This document shows, piece by piece, positions 8,843-20,023 of a DNA stretch of 64,000 bases. The translations under genes were made by a program, and so were the position numbers. Source of the DNA: Leptospira_B sp964571605 (GTDB lineage Bacteria; Spirochaetota; Leptospiria; Leptospirales; Leptospiraceae); contig CAZNCS010000001.1 of assembly GCA_964571605.1 (NCBI GenBank), positions 1 through 64,000 on the forward strand, read 5' to 3'. A model generated the notes under the pieces. It saw only the letters and a list, made by a program, of their open reading frames with translations, made no database searches and was not told where the DNA came from. Every line of letters begins with the position of its first letter. The stretch's first letter is position 1.

Positions 8843-10339
8843 TTAGTCGATTTTGAAACGTACAGTGAATCGGGTTCCGATTCCTTCTTTACTATCCACT
8901 TCTATTCTTCCGCCCAAAGTTTCTATTTGGTTCCGAGTGATAAAAAGTCCGATTCCGTGAGCGTCTTTGTTTCCATGAAACGTTTTATACATTCCGAAAA
9001 TTTTAGACCCGTGTTTTTTTAAATCGATACCTTTACCGTTGTCTTCTATTTTAAAAACGACTTCGGATATTGTGGAATCGGCCTGGATTCGTATTTCGAG
9101 AACCCGACTTTGATCCCTGTACTTGATCGCGTTGGAAAGAAGATTGAGTAAAATGCTATCTAAATAAGCGGGAACATGAAGGACTTTTAATCCGTTCGGA
9201 ATATTTACGAAAACCTTTGCATCTGAAGAGATAATATCCCTTTCTAAAATTTGTATCGTTTTTTCGACGACTGAATTCAAATCGATGTTTTCCTTTTCTA
9301 TATTCGGATTGGTACGAATGGAAACGACGTCGTTTAAATGATGGATCGTTTCCATTAAACCCGCGGAGGACTTTTTTAAAAAGGAGATCAATTCCTCTTT
9401 TTCCGAATCCGTTTTTGCTTCTTCCATAAAAGAAAGAATCGATTCAATATTTCCAGAATGTGTTCTTAAATTATGGGAAACAATATGGGTAAAATTCGAA
9501 AGTCGATCGTTTTGTTCCGAAATTATATCCAAGGATCTTCTTAATTCCGCCTCATTCTCCTTTTTCCAAGTAATGTCTTTTATGAGGAAATACATAGCCC
9601 CTTCTTCGAATTCGGAAACATCACTTAAAGTGGCTTCGATCGGAAATTTGGAACCGTTCTCTCTTATGCCGGTCGGTTTTACGACGTTTTCCAGCAAATT
9701 CGCTTTTTGGACGGAGTTCAGAGTGCAATTTTTCTGCTGTAAAAAAATCAATTTATAATATTCCGGAATCAAGGAAGAAAGTTTGATTCCGATCAAATTT
9801 TCCTTTTTGTACCCGAATTGTTTTGCGGTTTCATTATTAACTAAAAGAATTTTTCCATCCGAATCTGCGACTATAATAGCGTGAGGAGTACATTCTAAAA
9901 GACCTCTAAATTTGGATTCGGAACGTTTTAATTCGGATTCCAATTCTTTAATAGAGCTGACATCGGCCGAGTGTACGAAAAAGCCGACTACATCTTCTCC
10001 GAAAAAATCGGGGCTATACGTAACTAAAGTTTGCCGGATTTCTCCTGAGGGCAGTTCAATATCGCGTTCGAATACTTGTTTTTTTCCCGAAAGGACTTCT
10101 TGTATATAAGGTAAATTTAATTCGTAGATAGGGCCCAATAACTCCGACAGGGTCAATCCGAGCATCTCTTCCCCCGATCTTCCAAACCAAAGATTATAAG
10201 CGTCGTTTGCATATCTGCAGATTTGGTTTTTGTCCCAATAGGCAAGCATTGCAGTGGACTGATCGGCGACTTGCAAACCTATCTCCGGCTGTTTTTTAAT
10301 GCCGGACAATACGCCGTTTTCTCCCATTTTTAAAAACAT
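8843..10339 (-). CDS. PAS-PAS sensor histidine kinase
   Basis: A 498-residue soluble kinase with two PAS domains (about 20-135 and 140-265; the second carries HAIIVADSDGKILLVNNETA). The dimerisation domain has FTHIVSHNLRTHSGN (phospho-His in SHNLR), and HATPase has NLLSNAIKYRD, EDNGKGIDL and HGIGLFITRNQIE. There is no receiver and no membrane segment. The start is the ATG at 10339, preceded by GGGAGA. It lies 20 nt downstream of the CckA-like hybrid kinase on the same strand and is probably co-transcribed. Its C-terminal half is closely paralogous to the partial kinase at the right edge of the window (shared DLxKxGxKxFGxxKTFH). The cognate regulator is not adjacent. Confidence 0.92.
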   Translation of the reverse strand: MFLKMGENGVLSGIKKQPEIGLQVADQSTAMLAYWDKNQICRYANDAYNLWFGRSGEEMLGLTLSELLGPIYELNLPYIQEVLSGKKQVFERDIELPSGEIRQTLVTYSPDFFGEDVVGFFVHSADVSSIKELESELKRSESKFRGLLECTPHAIIVADSDGKILLVNNETAKQFGYKKENLIGIKLSSLIPEYYKLIFLQQKNCTLNSVQKANLLENVVKPTGIRENGSKFPIEATLSDVSEFEEGAMYFLIKDITWKKENEAELRRSLDIISEQNDRLSNFTHIVSHNLRTHSGNIESILSFMEEAKTDSEKEELISFLKKSSAGLMETIHHLNDVVSIRTNPNIEKENIDLNSVVEKTIQILERDIISSDAKVFVNIPNGLKVLHVPAYLDSILLNLLSNAIKYRDQSRVLEIRIQADSTISEVVFKIEDNGKGIDLKKHGSKIFGMYKTFHGNKDAHGIGLFITRNQIETLGGRIEVDSKEGIGTRFTVRFKID

Positions 10340-10359
10340 AAAAGTTCTCCCGTAAAAAT

Positions 10360-12357
<1,998 letters not shown>

Positions 12358-12427
12358 TGTTCCTCCTTTATTTCGCAGAACAATTCGCTTCTGTTTATTT
12401 TGACAGGAGGATAGAGGGCATTACTCG

Positions 12428-12441
12428 TTAACCTTTGTTAA
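12428..12441. promoter_or_regulatory. Operator-like inverted repeat upstream of the hybrid kinase operon
   Basis: On the - strand it reads TTAACAAAGGTTAA, 13 of 14 bases identical to the site before the chemoreceptor gene and in the same orientation relative to its gene. It lies about 70 bp upstream of the start at 12357. The match suggests one shared regulator. Confidence 0.5.
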
Positions 12442-12580
12442 TAAATTCTGTCTATCGTCCTAAGGTTTTAAAGAGCCGGATATCGAGGAAACAAATTAGG
12501 AAAAAGGGATAAGATCCATCTATTGATATAAAATGGGGGGAAAACTCTTATAATTGCTCGATTTCAACTTGAAAAAGAAC

Positions 12581-12607
12581 GTTTAACGATTAAACCGTAC
12601 GAACGGT
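12581..12607. promoter_or_regulatory. Overlapping palindromes just upstream of the copper ATPase gene
   Basis: Two inverted repeats overlap by 2 bases: GTTTAA-CGA-TTAAAC (12581-12595) and ACCGT-ACGA-ACGGT (12594-12607), ending 7 bp before the start codon. ACCG/CGGT half-sites are typical of TetR-like operators. No metal regulator gene is adjacent, and the binding protein is unknown. Confidence 0.45.
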
Positions 12608-12614
12608 AATTATT

Positions 12615-14942
12615 ATGCAACCTCCCGGTCCTCAAGATTCAGAAACGAAAGAAAACACGAACATTTTCGTATGTCCGATGCATCCTCAGATACGGGAGGG
12701 AAAACCGGGAAGATGTCCGATCTGTGGAATGAATTTAATTTCGGAAGAAGGAAAGGATCAAGAAAAATCGAATCACGAGAAACAAAAGCCGGATTCGAAT
12801 TCTTTTAAGAAAGAGAGTTTGAATCTAAAATTGGAACAAAAAATCCAATATGTATGCCCGATGCATCCTCAGATACGCCAGGATCATCCGGGCGATTGTC
12901 CTATCTGCGGAATGATTCTGGTTCCTGAAAGCGGTTCGAGTATAGAGGACGAACACGAATTAAATTTGCTATTTAAGAAACTCGTTATATCCCTCGTTTT
13001 TTCCATTCCACTTCTTACTTTTGATATGGCCGAGATGTTTTTTCCCCCGCATCTTTCCATCGGAAGATTTGTTTGGTGGAACTGGGTTCAATTTATTTTT
13101 TCTTCGATAGTATTTTGGGGTTCGGGCTTTTTCCTGATTCGTAAAGGTATTCGATCATTTTTTCGTATGATATTGAATATGTATAGCCTTATCGTAATAG
13201 GTGTAGGTGCGGCTTATCTATTTTCAATAGTAGCGCTTTTTTTACCGAATATTTTTCCTCTATCCGTAAAACCTCACGGACGGATTCCGATTTATTTTGA
13301 AGCTTCTGCCGTAATTCTTACCCTAGTAATATTAGGTGAGTATCTCCAGGCGCGGGCCCAAAGAAGAACAGGAGACGCAATCCAATCTCTGCTAGGTCTT
13401 TCTCCCAAAACGGCTCATCTTATCGTAAATGATTTGGAAACGGAAATCGATATCGATACAATTAAAATCGGAGATCGATTGCGAGTAAAACCAGGAGAAA
13501 AAATACCGGTCGATGGAAGAATTTTGGAAGGGGAGAGTTATATCGACGAATCTATGTTAACTGGAGAGCCTATTCCAGTGAAAAAAATTGCCCAAGATCG
13601 TATATTCGGAGCGACTACAAACCAAACCGGAAGTTTTATTTTTGCGGCCGAAAAAGTGGGATCTGAAACTGTACTTTCCCAGATTGTGCATATGGTGCAA
13701 GAGGCGCAAAGGAGCCGGGCTCCCATCCAGGCATTAGCCGACAAAGTCGCAGGTATTTTTGTACCAATTGTGATACTAATTGCGATTATCACTTTCGGCC
13801 TTTGGTTTTATTACGGGCCTCCGGGCGAAAATATTTCTTATGCAATTTTGAATGCGTTATCCGTATTGATCATCGCTTGTCCCTGTGCCTTAGGTTTAGC
13901 GACTCCTATTTCCATTATGGTCGGAGTGGGAATCGGAGCTCAAAACGGCATATTGATTCGAAATGCCGAGGCGATTGAAAAAGCGGGAAGGGGGACGATT
14001 CTTTTTACGGATAAGACAGGGACTTTAACGGAAGGACACCCGATGGTGACTGATATATTTTCGCTGCAGGATAAGGAAAAACTATTGAGCATTGCTTTTG
14101 GGTTAGAAGAAAAAAGTGAACATCCGATCGCTCGAGCTATCGTCAATGAGGCAAAAAATCTGCAAGTGTCGCTTCCGAATGTAACCGATTTTCTTTCGAT
14201 TACGGGTAAAGGTGCGACCGGAAAGATTGAAAACCGTGAAGTCTATATCGGTAAGAGAGCCGGCTGGAATCCGAGCGAGGAGATTCCAGGGCTTCTTCTA
14301 AATCGGGAAAAGGAACTATTAACGGAAGGAAAAACAGTTGTGTGGGTCGGGGATAAGGACTCTTGGTTAGGAATTCTCGCTGTTACTGATCCGATTAAGA
14401 AGACCACATCGCTTGCAGTCTCCATTTTGCATTCATATGGAATTCGCATAATAATGCTTACGGGAGATTCTAAACAGGCGGCGGAGAAGATCGGAGAACT
14501 TGTTGGGATACGAGAAATATTTTCGGAATTGAATCCGGAAGCCAAAAGGGATATAGTTCGAAATCATAAAATAAAGGGAGAAATCTCTTTGGTTGCGGGT
14601 GACGGAATAAACGATGCCCCTGCATTATCCGAAGCGGATGTGGGAATTGCGATGGGTTCGGGAACGGAAATTGCGATTCAAAGTGCAGGCATCACTCTAT
14701 TAAAAGGAGATTTACTTGGAATTGCAAAAGCAATAACTTTAAGCAAAGCGACGGTAAAAAATATCAAGTTGAATTTGTTTTTCGCTTTTGCCTATAATTT
14801 TCTCGGAATTCCGGTCGCTGCCGGTTTGCTATATCCATTTTTTGGAATCCTTCTCTCTCCGATGATTGCGGGTGCGGCCATGAGTTTGAGCTCGATCTCT
14901 GTCGTAGTCAATGCACTTCGTTTAAGAAAAATCAAACTATAG
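12615..14942 (+). CDS. Copper-translocating P1B-type ATPase with two N-terminal metal-binding modules
   Basis: A 775-residue inner-membrane metal pump. Two copies of a short heavy-metal-binding domain occupy residues 18-42 and 79-103; each has CPMHPQIR and CPICGM (Cys about 20/34 and 81/95). The classical HMA domain is absent. The P-type core follows, with actuator TGEP, the metal-site CPCALGLATP in TM6, phosphorylation motif DKTGTLTEG, SEHPIARAI in the nucleotide domain and GDGINDAPAL. TM7 has AFAYN and TM8 has AMSLSSISV, the Cu(I) P1B-1 pattern. Its likely role is export of cytosolic Cu(I). It is monocistronic. The ATG at 12615 lies 7 bp after palindromes that may be its operator. The linked regulator is not in the window. 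Confidence 0.93.
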   Translation: MQPPGPQDSETKENTNIFVCPMHPQIREGKPGRCPICGMNLISEEGKDQEKSNHEKQKPDSNSFKKESLNLKLEQKIQYVCPMHPQIRQDHPGDCPICGMILVPESGSSIEDEHELNLLFKKLVISLVFSIPLLTFDMAEMFFPPHLSIGRFVWWNWVQFIFSSIVFWGSGFFLIRKGIRSFFRMILNMYSLIVIGVGAAYLFSIVALFLPNIFPLSVKPHGRIPIYFEASAVILTLVILGEYLQARAQRRTGDAIQSLLGLSPKTAHLIVNDLETEIDIDTIKIGDRLRVKPGEKIPVDGRILEGESYIDESMLTGEPIPVKKIAQDRIFGATTNQTGSFIFAAEKVGSETVLSQIVHMVQEAQRSRAPIQALADKVAGIFVPIVILIAIITFGLWFYYGPPGENISYAILNALSVLIIACPCALGLATPISIMVGVGIGAQNGILIRNAEAIEKAGRGTILFTDKTGTLTEGHPMVTDIFSLQDKEKLLSIAFGLEEKSEHPIARAIVNEAKNLQVSLPNVTDFLSITGKGATGKIENREVYIGKRAGWNPSEEIPGLLLNREKELLTEGKTVVWVGDKDSWLGILAVTDPIKKTTSLAVSILHSYGIRIIMLTGDSKQAAEKIGELVGIREIFSELNPEAKRDIVRNHKIKGEISLVAGDGINDAPALSEADVGIAMGSGTEIAIQSAGITLLKGDLLGIAKAITLSKATVKNIKLNLFFAFAYNFLGIPVAAGLLYPFFGILLSPMIAGAAMSLSSISVVVNALRLRKIKL

Positions 14943-15045
14943 AGAATATTCCTCGGTAAAAGATTAAAATCGAATCGTAAATTCCGAAAACTTTTTTCTT
15001 AGCTTTAGATTTACCGTTGGGCATTTTGTCCGAAAAAATACGAAC

Positions 15046-15069
15046 GCCGACGATTCTAAAAAAGTCGGC
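15046..15069. terminator. Candidate terminator between convergent genes
   Basis: A GCCGAC/GTCGGC stem with a 12-nt loop lies between the copper ATPase and the convergent porin gene. On the - strand it is followed by GTTCGTATTTTTT, so it mainly suits the porin transcript. The stem is short. Confidence 0.45.
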
Positions 15070-15103
15070 ATTCTTTGCCCGAGTGAGTTTGTTTATCTTC
15101 CTC

Positions 15104-16921
15104 TTATAGGGAAGCGGAGACCATAAGGTAGAAAAATTTAGAAGTGCCGTCGAATGTGTATCTGTCTGTCGGATTACTTGCTAATGGATTATTTCTTTCG
15201 TTTGCGATTGCGTCCTGGGCTTTTACGATCGAGAATCCGGACCAAATGGATAGGTTTTCGGAATAATTGTAAATCCAGGTGAGGTCGTATTGGAAAAATA
15301 ATCTACGACCCAATCTACTATTATCAATAGAGAATCGATCGTTCGAATAGTTTTCCGTACTGCCGCCTGTATTTGCGACTCCCGAAACTTTATACCAAGC
15401 ATCCTGCAAGGTCGCTTTTTGGGTATCGTAAACTGCGAATATAAATGTTCCGTAGTTTTCCGTTTTGATATTGATCCGAGTCGAGTATGTTTTGATATTT
15501 TCGAAACCCGCGATTAAAGACTGACCGTTCATTACGTTCCAGTTCGGAAAAGAGCCAGCTATTTGCGGGAAAAGACTTTGCCAAGTCCCGACTTTTGCGT
15601 CGGTTCTGTTCGGATCACCGGATGCGTACGTATACCCGAGTCCCAACCGAACATTATCAAAAATCTTAATACCGGTATCGATTGCGAGTAGGCGAGTATC
15701 ATACTCCACTCTTTGTGTATAAATATTTTTTCCGTTCGGAGCTTTTTGGTCCAATTGGTCCCAATCTGCTTTTACTCTTTCGCCGTTAAAACCCGATTGC
15801 CAAGCAGATTCGACCGTCCAATCCCAGATTTTACCTGCTCCCAAATTTCCGTTATTCGTTCTATTTGTAAGACGAAGTCCGGTCGTGAGCAGATTATCTC
15901 TTTGTTTGATTCGATCGTCCATATCGGTTTGGACTGCGACAGGGATCCATTTTTTGAAAACTCCAAACTCGTATAGATCAAGATGTAATTCTTCCCCGAA
16001 TTTGATAGTATTATAGGTTCCAGCAAAATATGCCTGGTCGATAGAACCTTTGGATCTTCCATTACTCGTTGTCAGACCGTAGGGAGCGTCGTACTGGTCA
16101 GATAAAATCGTTCCAAATGTCTGGGACTTAAACCATTTAGAATCATGCACAAAACGAATTCCGTCGAACGCAAATCCTGTATTTAACCAGTTTAGAGGTC
16201 CTACAATTCGCAAATCTCCGAATGCGAATACCTGTCTGCCTATCATGATTGAAATCGGAAGTTTATCACTTTTTTTTAATGTGATAAAGGCCTCTCTGAT
16301 GTCTGTATTGTTTCTTACATTCGTATTCGTAGTGGAACTTGGGCCCGTAGTCGTTCCCGAGCCGGTTGTCAGGCCATAGGACCAATTGCCCGCGTTTTGA
16401 GGAGTTTGGCTTCCCCCCCAAAGTCTGGAGTCTTGGACGGTGACTTTGATCGCAAAGTAGGGGGAAGGGTCGATTAAGAACCAGAGTTGAGTGTTTTGTC
16501 CTACGAAAGAAGTGTAATCGTCCGTCTTTTTATTGAAGTCCGCATTTTCTCTGGATTCGTATCGTGGTCGTACTGCGAATCCCATTTTTAAATTATCCAC
16601 CCATAGAAGATTCGATTTCTGGGTTTCTTTCATTTGTTCGGGTGTGACGAGTAGGGTTCTGAGATAATCTACAGGTATATCACCTTTCCAAGGAGTTACA
16701 TATTTCGTATCTTCCGCTTTCTTTTTTGTTTCAGCGTTTTCCGTCTTAATTGGTTCAGATTGAGTCGTTTTAGTTGTCTGAGTTTCCTTGGGAGGCTCTA
16801 CGTTTGTCTGAGGAGGGACCTGGGACTGTAACGAGCTATGAATCATAAAACTAATGAGCAGCACCAAGACTATTTTGAGAAACGTGTCCCAATGAAAACG
16901 ATCCAGAGTTGTGTATTTCAT
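15104..16921 (-). CDS. Outer-membrane porin of the alginate-export type
   Basis: A 605-residue exported protein. A signal peptide (about 1-34, hydrophobic IVLVLLISFMI) is followed by a low-complexity Pro/Thr/Lys/Glu linker (about 35-75). A beta-barrel domain with alternating aromatic strands runs to the C terminus, ending in the aromatic/hydrophobic FFYLMVSASL. The segment with MIGRQVFAFGD and NTGFAFDGIRF is characteristic of alginate_exp domain proteins. The substrate is not inferable and need not be alginate. The gene is alone on the - strand. Its 490-bp upstream region is unusually AT-rich and palindrome-rich, which suggests regulated expression. Confidence 0.8.
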   Translation of the reverse strand: MKYTTLDRFHWDTFLKIVLVLLISFMIHSSLQSQVPPQTNVEPPKETQTTKTTQSEPIKTENAETKKKAEDTKYVTPWKGDIPVDYLRTLLVTPEQMKETQKSNLLWVDNLKMGFAVRPRYESRENADFNKKTDDYTSFVGQNTQLWFLIDPSPYFAIKVTVQDSRLWGGSQTPQNAGNWSYGLTTGSGTTTGPSSTTNTNVRNNTDIREAFITLKKSDKLPISIMIGRQVFAFGDLRIVGPLNWLNTGFAFDGIRFVHDSKWFKSQTFGTILSDQYDAPYGLTTSNGRSKGSIDQAYFAGTYNTIKFGEELHLDLYEFGVFKKWIPVAVQTDMDDRIKQRDNLLTTGLRLTNRTNNGNLGAGKIWDWTVESAWQSGFNGERVKADWDQLDQKAPNGKNIYTQRVEYDTRLLAIDTGIKIFDNVRLGLGYTYASGDPNRTDAKVGTWQSLFPQIAGSFPNWNVMNGQSLIAGFENIKTYSTRINIKTENYGTFIFAVYDTQKATLQDAWYKVSGVANTGGSTENYSNDRFSIDNSRLGRRLFFQYDLTWIYNYSENLSIWSGFSIVKAQDAIANERNNPLASNPTDRYTFDGTSKFFYLMVSASL

Positions 16922-17039
16922 ATTAGCGATTTTCCTTAATCGAACTATAGCAATAAGTGTACCAATATGATTAATAAAATTATGATTGGAGCAAATGGCC
17001 CCTTCTTCCGCTTTGTTAAGCGAAGAGGGTTTGAATTTT

Positions 17040-17060
17040 TTTTATGGTATGACCATAAAA
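17040..17060. promoter_or_regulatory. Perfect palindrome upstream of the porin gene
   Basis: TTTTATGGT-ATG-ACCATAAAA has 9-bp perfect arms with a 3-bp centre, about 120 bp upstream of the porin start. It is a good operator candidate. The regulator is unknown. Confidence 0.45.
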
Positions 17061-17148
17061 TGGACTAAGTGTCTATATTTTACTCATAACTTATAAGTAC
17101 GTATAATATAGGGGCACGAATTTAGATAAAAATAGGCTAAATTTTCCA

Positions 17149-17183
17149 TTTTTTACAAAAATATTCATTAAATTTGTAAAAAA
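17149..17183. repeat. Inverted repeat with 11-bp arms
   Basis: TTTTTTACAAA and TTTGTAAAAAA are perfectly complementary across a 13-nt spacer. A second repeat (ATTCAT at 17163, ATGAAT at 17186) interleaves with it. It lies about 230 bp upstream of the porin gene. The function is unknown; a cruciform or a dimeric operator is possible. Confidence 0.45.
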
Positions 17184-17414
17184 TTATGAATGGCACGATA
17201 TTTGATTTTAAAATCAAGAAGTGTTATATATAGAGAAAATAAGGCTGAATCGAACTGGGAGTAAAGGAAGCCTGTCCCCGTTTATAATGATTCAGGGATG
17301 GAAAAACGAATTTCTAAAAATAATCTGCGGGGGATTACGCTAAAAATAAGGATGATAAGATTTGCCTATCCGTAGATTAGGAAATTATGATTTAGTAATA
17401 TTAGTGGTAGTTGA

Positions 17415-19898
17415 CTAATAAGAATCATTTGAGCGAAGTTTATTTATGAGTAAAAGGTCCGCTCTTTTTTTATTTCCATTTTTTTGATGCAGTTTTCCCA
17501 GATGTTCTCTGTTTTTTACATGATTCGGATCTCGCATATGCAAAACTTCCCCGAAATCTATGGCCTTATCATAATTTCCTAAACGAGCCAATGCATAGGA
17601 TACCCAGAGGTAAATCGTACTATCATCGGGATATTTTGCTAAATATTTCTGTCCCTCGGAACCTACGAATATATAATCTTTTTCTTCTATAGCGGTTCGT
17701 AAGGCTTTTCTTTCTTTTGCACGATTATCACCTGAGCTCGCGGTTTCCCCGCCTTGGAAAGGATCGTCTAGGATATCCTCTACGGAAGGAAAATCTTCTT
17801 TATAGGCGATTCGAATCAAACTCAAATCGTCAATCACCTGCCCTCTCGCACGAATCAAAGATTCGATTATTACGAGTTCCGATTTTGCCTCTTCTACATC
17901 GCGTAAAAAAGCGTGTTCATCTTCATTGATGATTTGGTTTCCGTCGTCGTTCGTGCCGAGTTGTACATCGTCTCTACCGTCGGAGCCGATCAGAATGACG
18001 TCGTTCGCTCGTAATTGGAGAGTTTGGACTACGAAAACTTCGGTAGGGTCGTCGACTCCTACTTTACGCAGCATGCCCATTTCAGTTATAAAATCCGCCT
18101 GTCCGTCTCGGTATAGGACTACTTGAGGATGTTCTGCGTTGATAAAATACATAAGCCCGGAACCCTCGTCCACAATACCTACCACCATGGAGATCAGCAT
18201 TCTTCCATCAAAACTTACGAATACACTTTTGAGTTCTTCGTAACATCGTTTTAGCCATTGTTCCGGAAATATTTCCTGCATTTCAGTCGTACTTTGAGTT
18301 CTAGTTACGATCGTTTTAAATACAGTTCCCATAATCAAGGCGCCTCCGGCTCCCTGCATGGATTTTCCCATTGCGTCTCCGTTAAAGAATACTAGTACTG
18401 GGCGTTCTTTTAACGTAAGAGAATAGACCGCGCATAAATCCCCGCCCAATTCGCCCTGCCAATTGCGAAATTGGAAACGTTTTTTCTGTCGGCATAGAAT
18501 TTCTGCACCTACTAGCTCACTGCTCGCATAATTGCCCGCTAAAGGTTGCATCAATTGAGAAGTGAGGAAATAATCCCCGTCCTGTTGTTGTTTGAGTTCT
18601 CGGACTTCGCTCAGACTTTTTTGCAAATCGGCGGTACGTTTTTTGACTTTTTCTTCGAGGCTGGCGTTTAATTCTTCCACTTCGTTATGGACTCGTACAA
18701 AACGATTCGCTAATATGAATGCGATTCCTACGATAAAGACAAGAAAGGTGTATGGCATGATTAGAATGGAGTGGATGATTCTTTGCTCGACCGCTACATC
18801 GTGGCTGCCTCCGATCACTATCATTCCGACTCCGGCCAGTAACAATCTTGCGTCTTTGTTTCCTTTCCATGCAGCATTTCCCGTAATGTACATTATATAG
18901 GGTAAGGTCACCAGCATGGAAATTTCTACCATGAGTAAAAAGAAAGCTCGAACATCCTGAGATACGAATAGATCTAAAAACGATATCAGAAAATACGCGG
19001 AAGACATTCCTACGGCGAGTCTAGTGTGTTTTCCCAAAAAGAATCGAGAAATAAAAAGAAGAAGACTTCCTATAAAACCCATAAGAGCCGTTTGGTCGAT
19101 TCTGGATTGTAATTCCTTATGGGATCCGAAAATCAATTCGGCGGAAACGTTATTTGTTAGATGGAAGAAAGCGAAAGAGATCGAGAACATTCCGAAATAG
19201 AGATTAAAAATATCGCTAGGTCTTCGGACTGCGAGAAGAAGGTGATACAATCCGACGCTAATGTACACAGATGCGAGCAAGAATGCCACGCTCAAATCCA
19301 ATCCAAAGTTTAGAAAAATTGCGGGCGCTTTGCCTATTGAAATTTCCGGTCCCCTCCATAAGAAAGGTTTACCGGGAATTGTGCAAACTTTCGCATAGAG
19401 ATAATTTTTTTCTCCCGGCCGAAACGCGGAAGCTGGGACTGTTCCAAGCACTCGGCCGTCTTGTCCGGAAACGTAAGGATTCCTTCTCCCTGTATGGCCG
19501 ATTTTTCCGGATTTAGAATTTTCGTTTAAATAGAATTCTGCAAAATCGGACGTATGGCCCGTATCCAAAGCGATTCCGATTTGCTGATTCATCCAAACGT
19601 CTATTTTTTCAGGTAGAGTTCGGCGTAGAAGAATACATCCGTCAAAATTCGAATATGATTCCATGAAAGTGAAATCAAAAGGTACCAAAATGGTTTGTTT
19701 GTTTTGATTCTTTTTTTCCGCGCCTTCCGTCGGAATTTCCGAAATAAACTCCCATTCTCCTCTCAGGGAAAGAATGTCCTCCGGAGAAATCCATTCGGAC
19801 CGAGCACAGCTTAAAAAAGAGAAACAGAATAAAATGAGTCCGACACGAAACATGTCTGACGGGTTGATAATAGATACTTTTGAAAAAAAACGATACAT
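17415..19898 (-). CDS. 7TM SpoIIE/PP2C family protein phosphatase with C-terminal TPRs
   Basis: An 827-residue membrane protein. The N terminus looks like a lipoprotein signal (LFCFSFLSCARSE; an internal Met at residue 16 is an alternative start). A periplasmic 7TMR-DISMED2-like jelly-roll domain (about 40-185) starts with LRGEWEF. Seven membrane segments (about 195-400), a coiled coil (about 402-440) and a cytoplasmic PP2C/SpoIIE phosphatase domain (about 470-690, with GGDLCAVY, FFNGDAMGKSMQG and GSDGRDD, the metal-binding Asp residues) follow. The last 110 residues form TPR-like helices. Such proteins dephosphorylate Ser/Thr on anti-sigma-antagonist partners; no STAS or anti-sigma gene is adjacent. 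The ligand domain type matches that of the double kinase at 48651. Confidence 0.88.
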   Translation of the reverse strand: MYRFFSKVSIINPSDMFRVGLILFCFSFLSCARSEWISPEDILSLRGEWEFISEIPTEGAEKKNQNKQTILVPFDFTFMESYSNFDGCILLRRTLPEKIDVWMNQQIGIALDTGHTSDFAEFYLNENSKSGKIGHTGRRNPYVSGQDGRVLGTVPASAFRPGEKNYLYAKVCTIPGKPFLWRGPEISIGKAPAIFLNFGLDLSVAFLLASVYISVGLYHLLLAVRRPSDIFNLYFGMFSISFAFFHLTNNVSAELIFGSHKELQSRIDQTALMGFIGSLLLFISRFFLGKHTRLAVGMSSAYFLISFLDLFVSQDVRAFFLLMVEISMLVTLPYIMYITGNAAWKGNKDARLLLAGVGMIVIGGSHDVAVEQRIIHSILIMPYTFLVFIVGIAFILANRFVRVHNEVEELNASLEEKVKKRTADLQKSLSEVRELKQQQDGDYFLTSQLMQPLAGNYASSELVGAEILCRQKKRFQFRNWQGELGGDLCAVYSLTLKERPVLVFFNGDAMGKSMQGAGGALIMGTVFKTIVTRTQSTTEMQEIFPEQWLKRCYEELKSVFVSFDGRMLISMVVGIVDEGSGLMYFINAEHPQVVLYRDGQADFITEMGMLRKVGVDDPTEVFVVQTLQLRANDVILIGSDGRDDVQLGTNDDGNQIINEDEHAFLRDVEEAKSELVIIESLIRARGQVIDDLSLIRIAYKEDFPSVEDILDDPFQGGETASSGDNRAKERKALRTAIEEKDYIFVGSEGQKYLAKYPDDSTIYLWVSYALARLGNYDKAIDFGEVLHMRDPNHVKNREHLGKLHQKNGNKKRADLLLINKLRSNDSY

Positions 19899-20023
19899 CC
19901 GTGATCTCGGTAAAAAACCTGCATGAGGCTAAAATACCAGGATTATCTGGCAAGAGCTAATTCCTGAGACGTTGTTTGTTACTCATTTTCGACTCCGTCT
20001 CAGAAAGAAAAATTCCAAAGATT

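Larger units (their letters stand above)
16922..17414. other. AT-rich, palindrome-rich intergenic region
   Basis: This 493-nt gap lies upstream of the porin gene and downstream of the phosphatase gene, both on the - strand. No gene is visible. It holds an imperfect hairpin (about 16999-17030, CTTC/GAAG-rich stem) followed on the + strand by a T run, a perfect palindrome at 17040-17060, an 11-bp-arm inverted repeat at 17149-17183 and overlapping smaller repeats. It is most likely the regulatory region of the porin gene. Confidence 0.55.

Noticed and set aside
17191..17206. Sigma-54-like promoter TGGCACG-N4-TTGAT
   Set aside because: The -12 element has GA instead of GC, and no + strand gene lies within 3 kb downstream.
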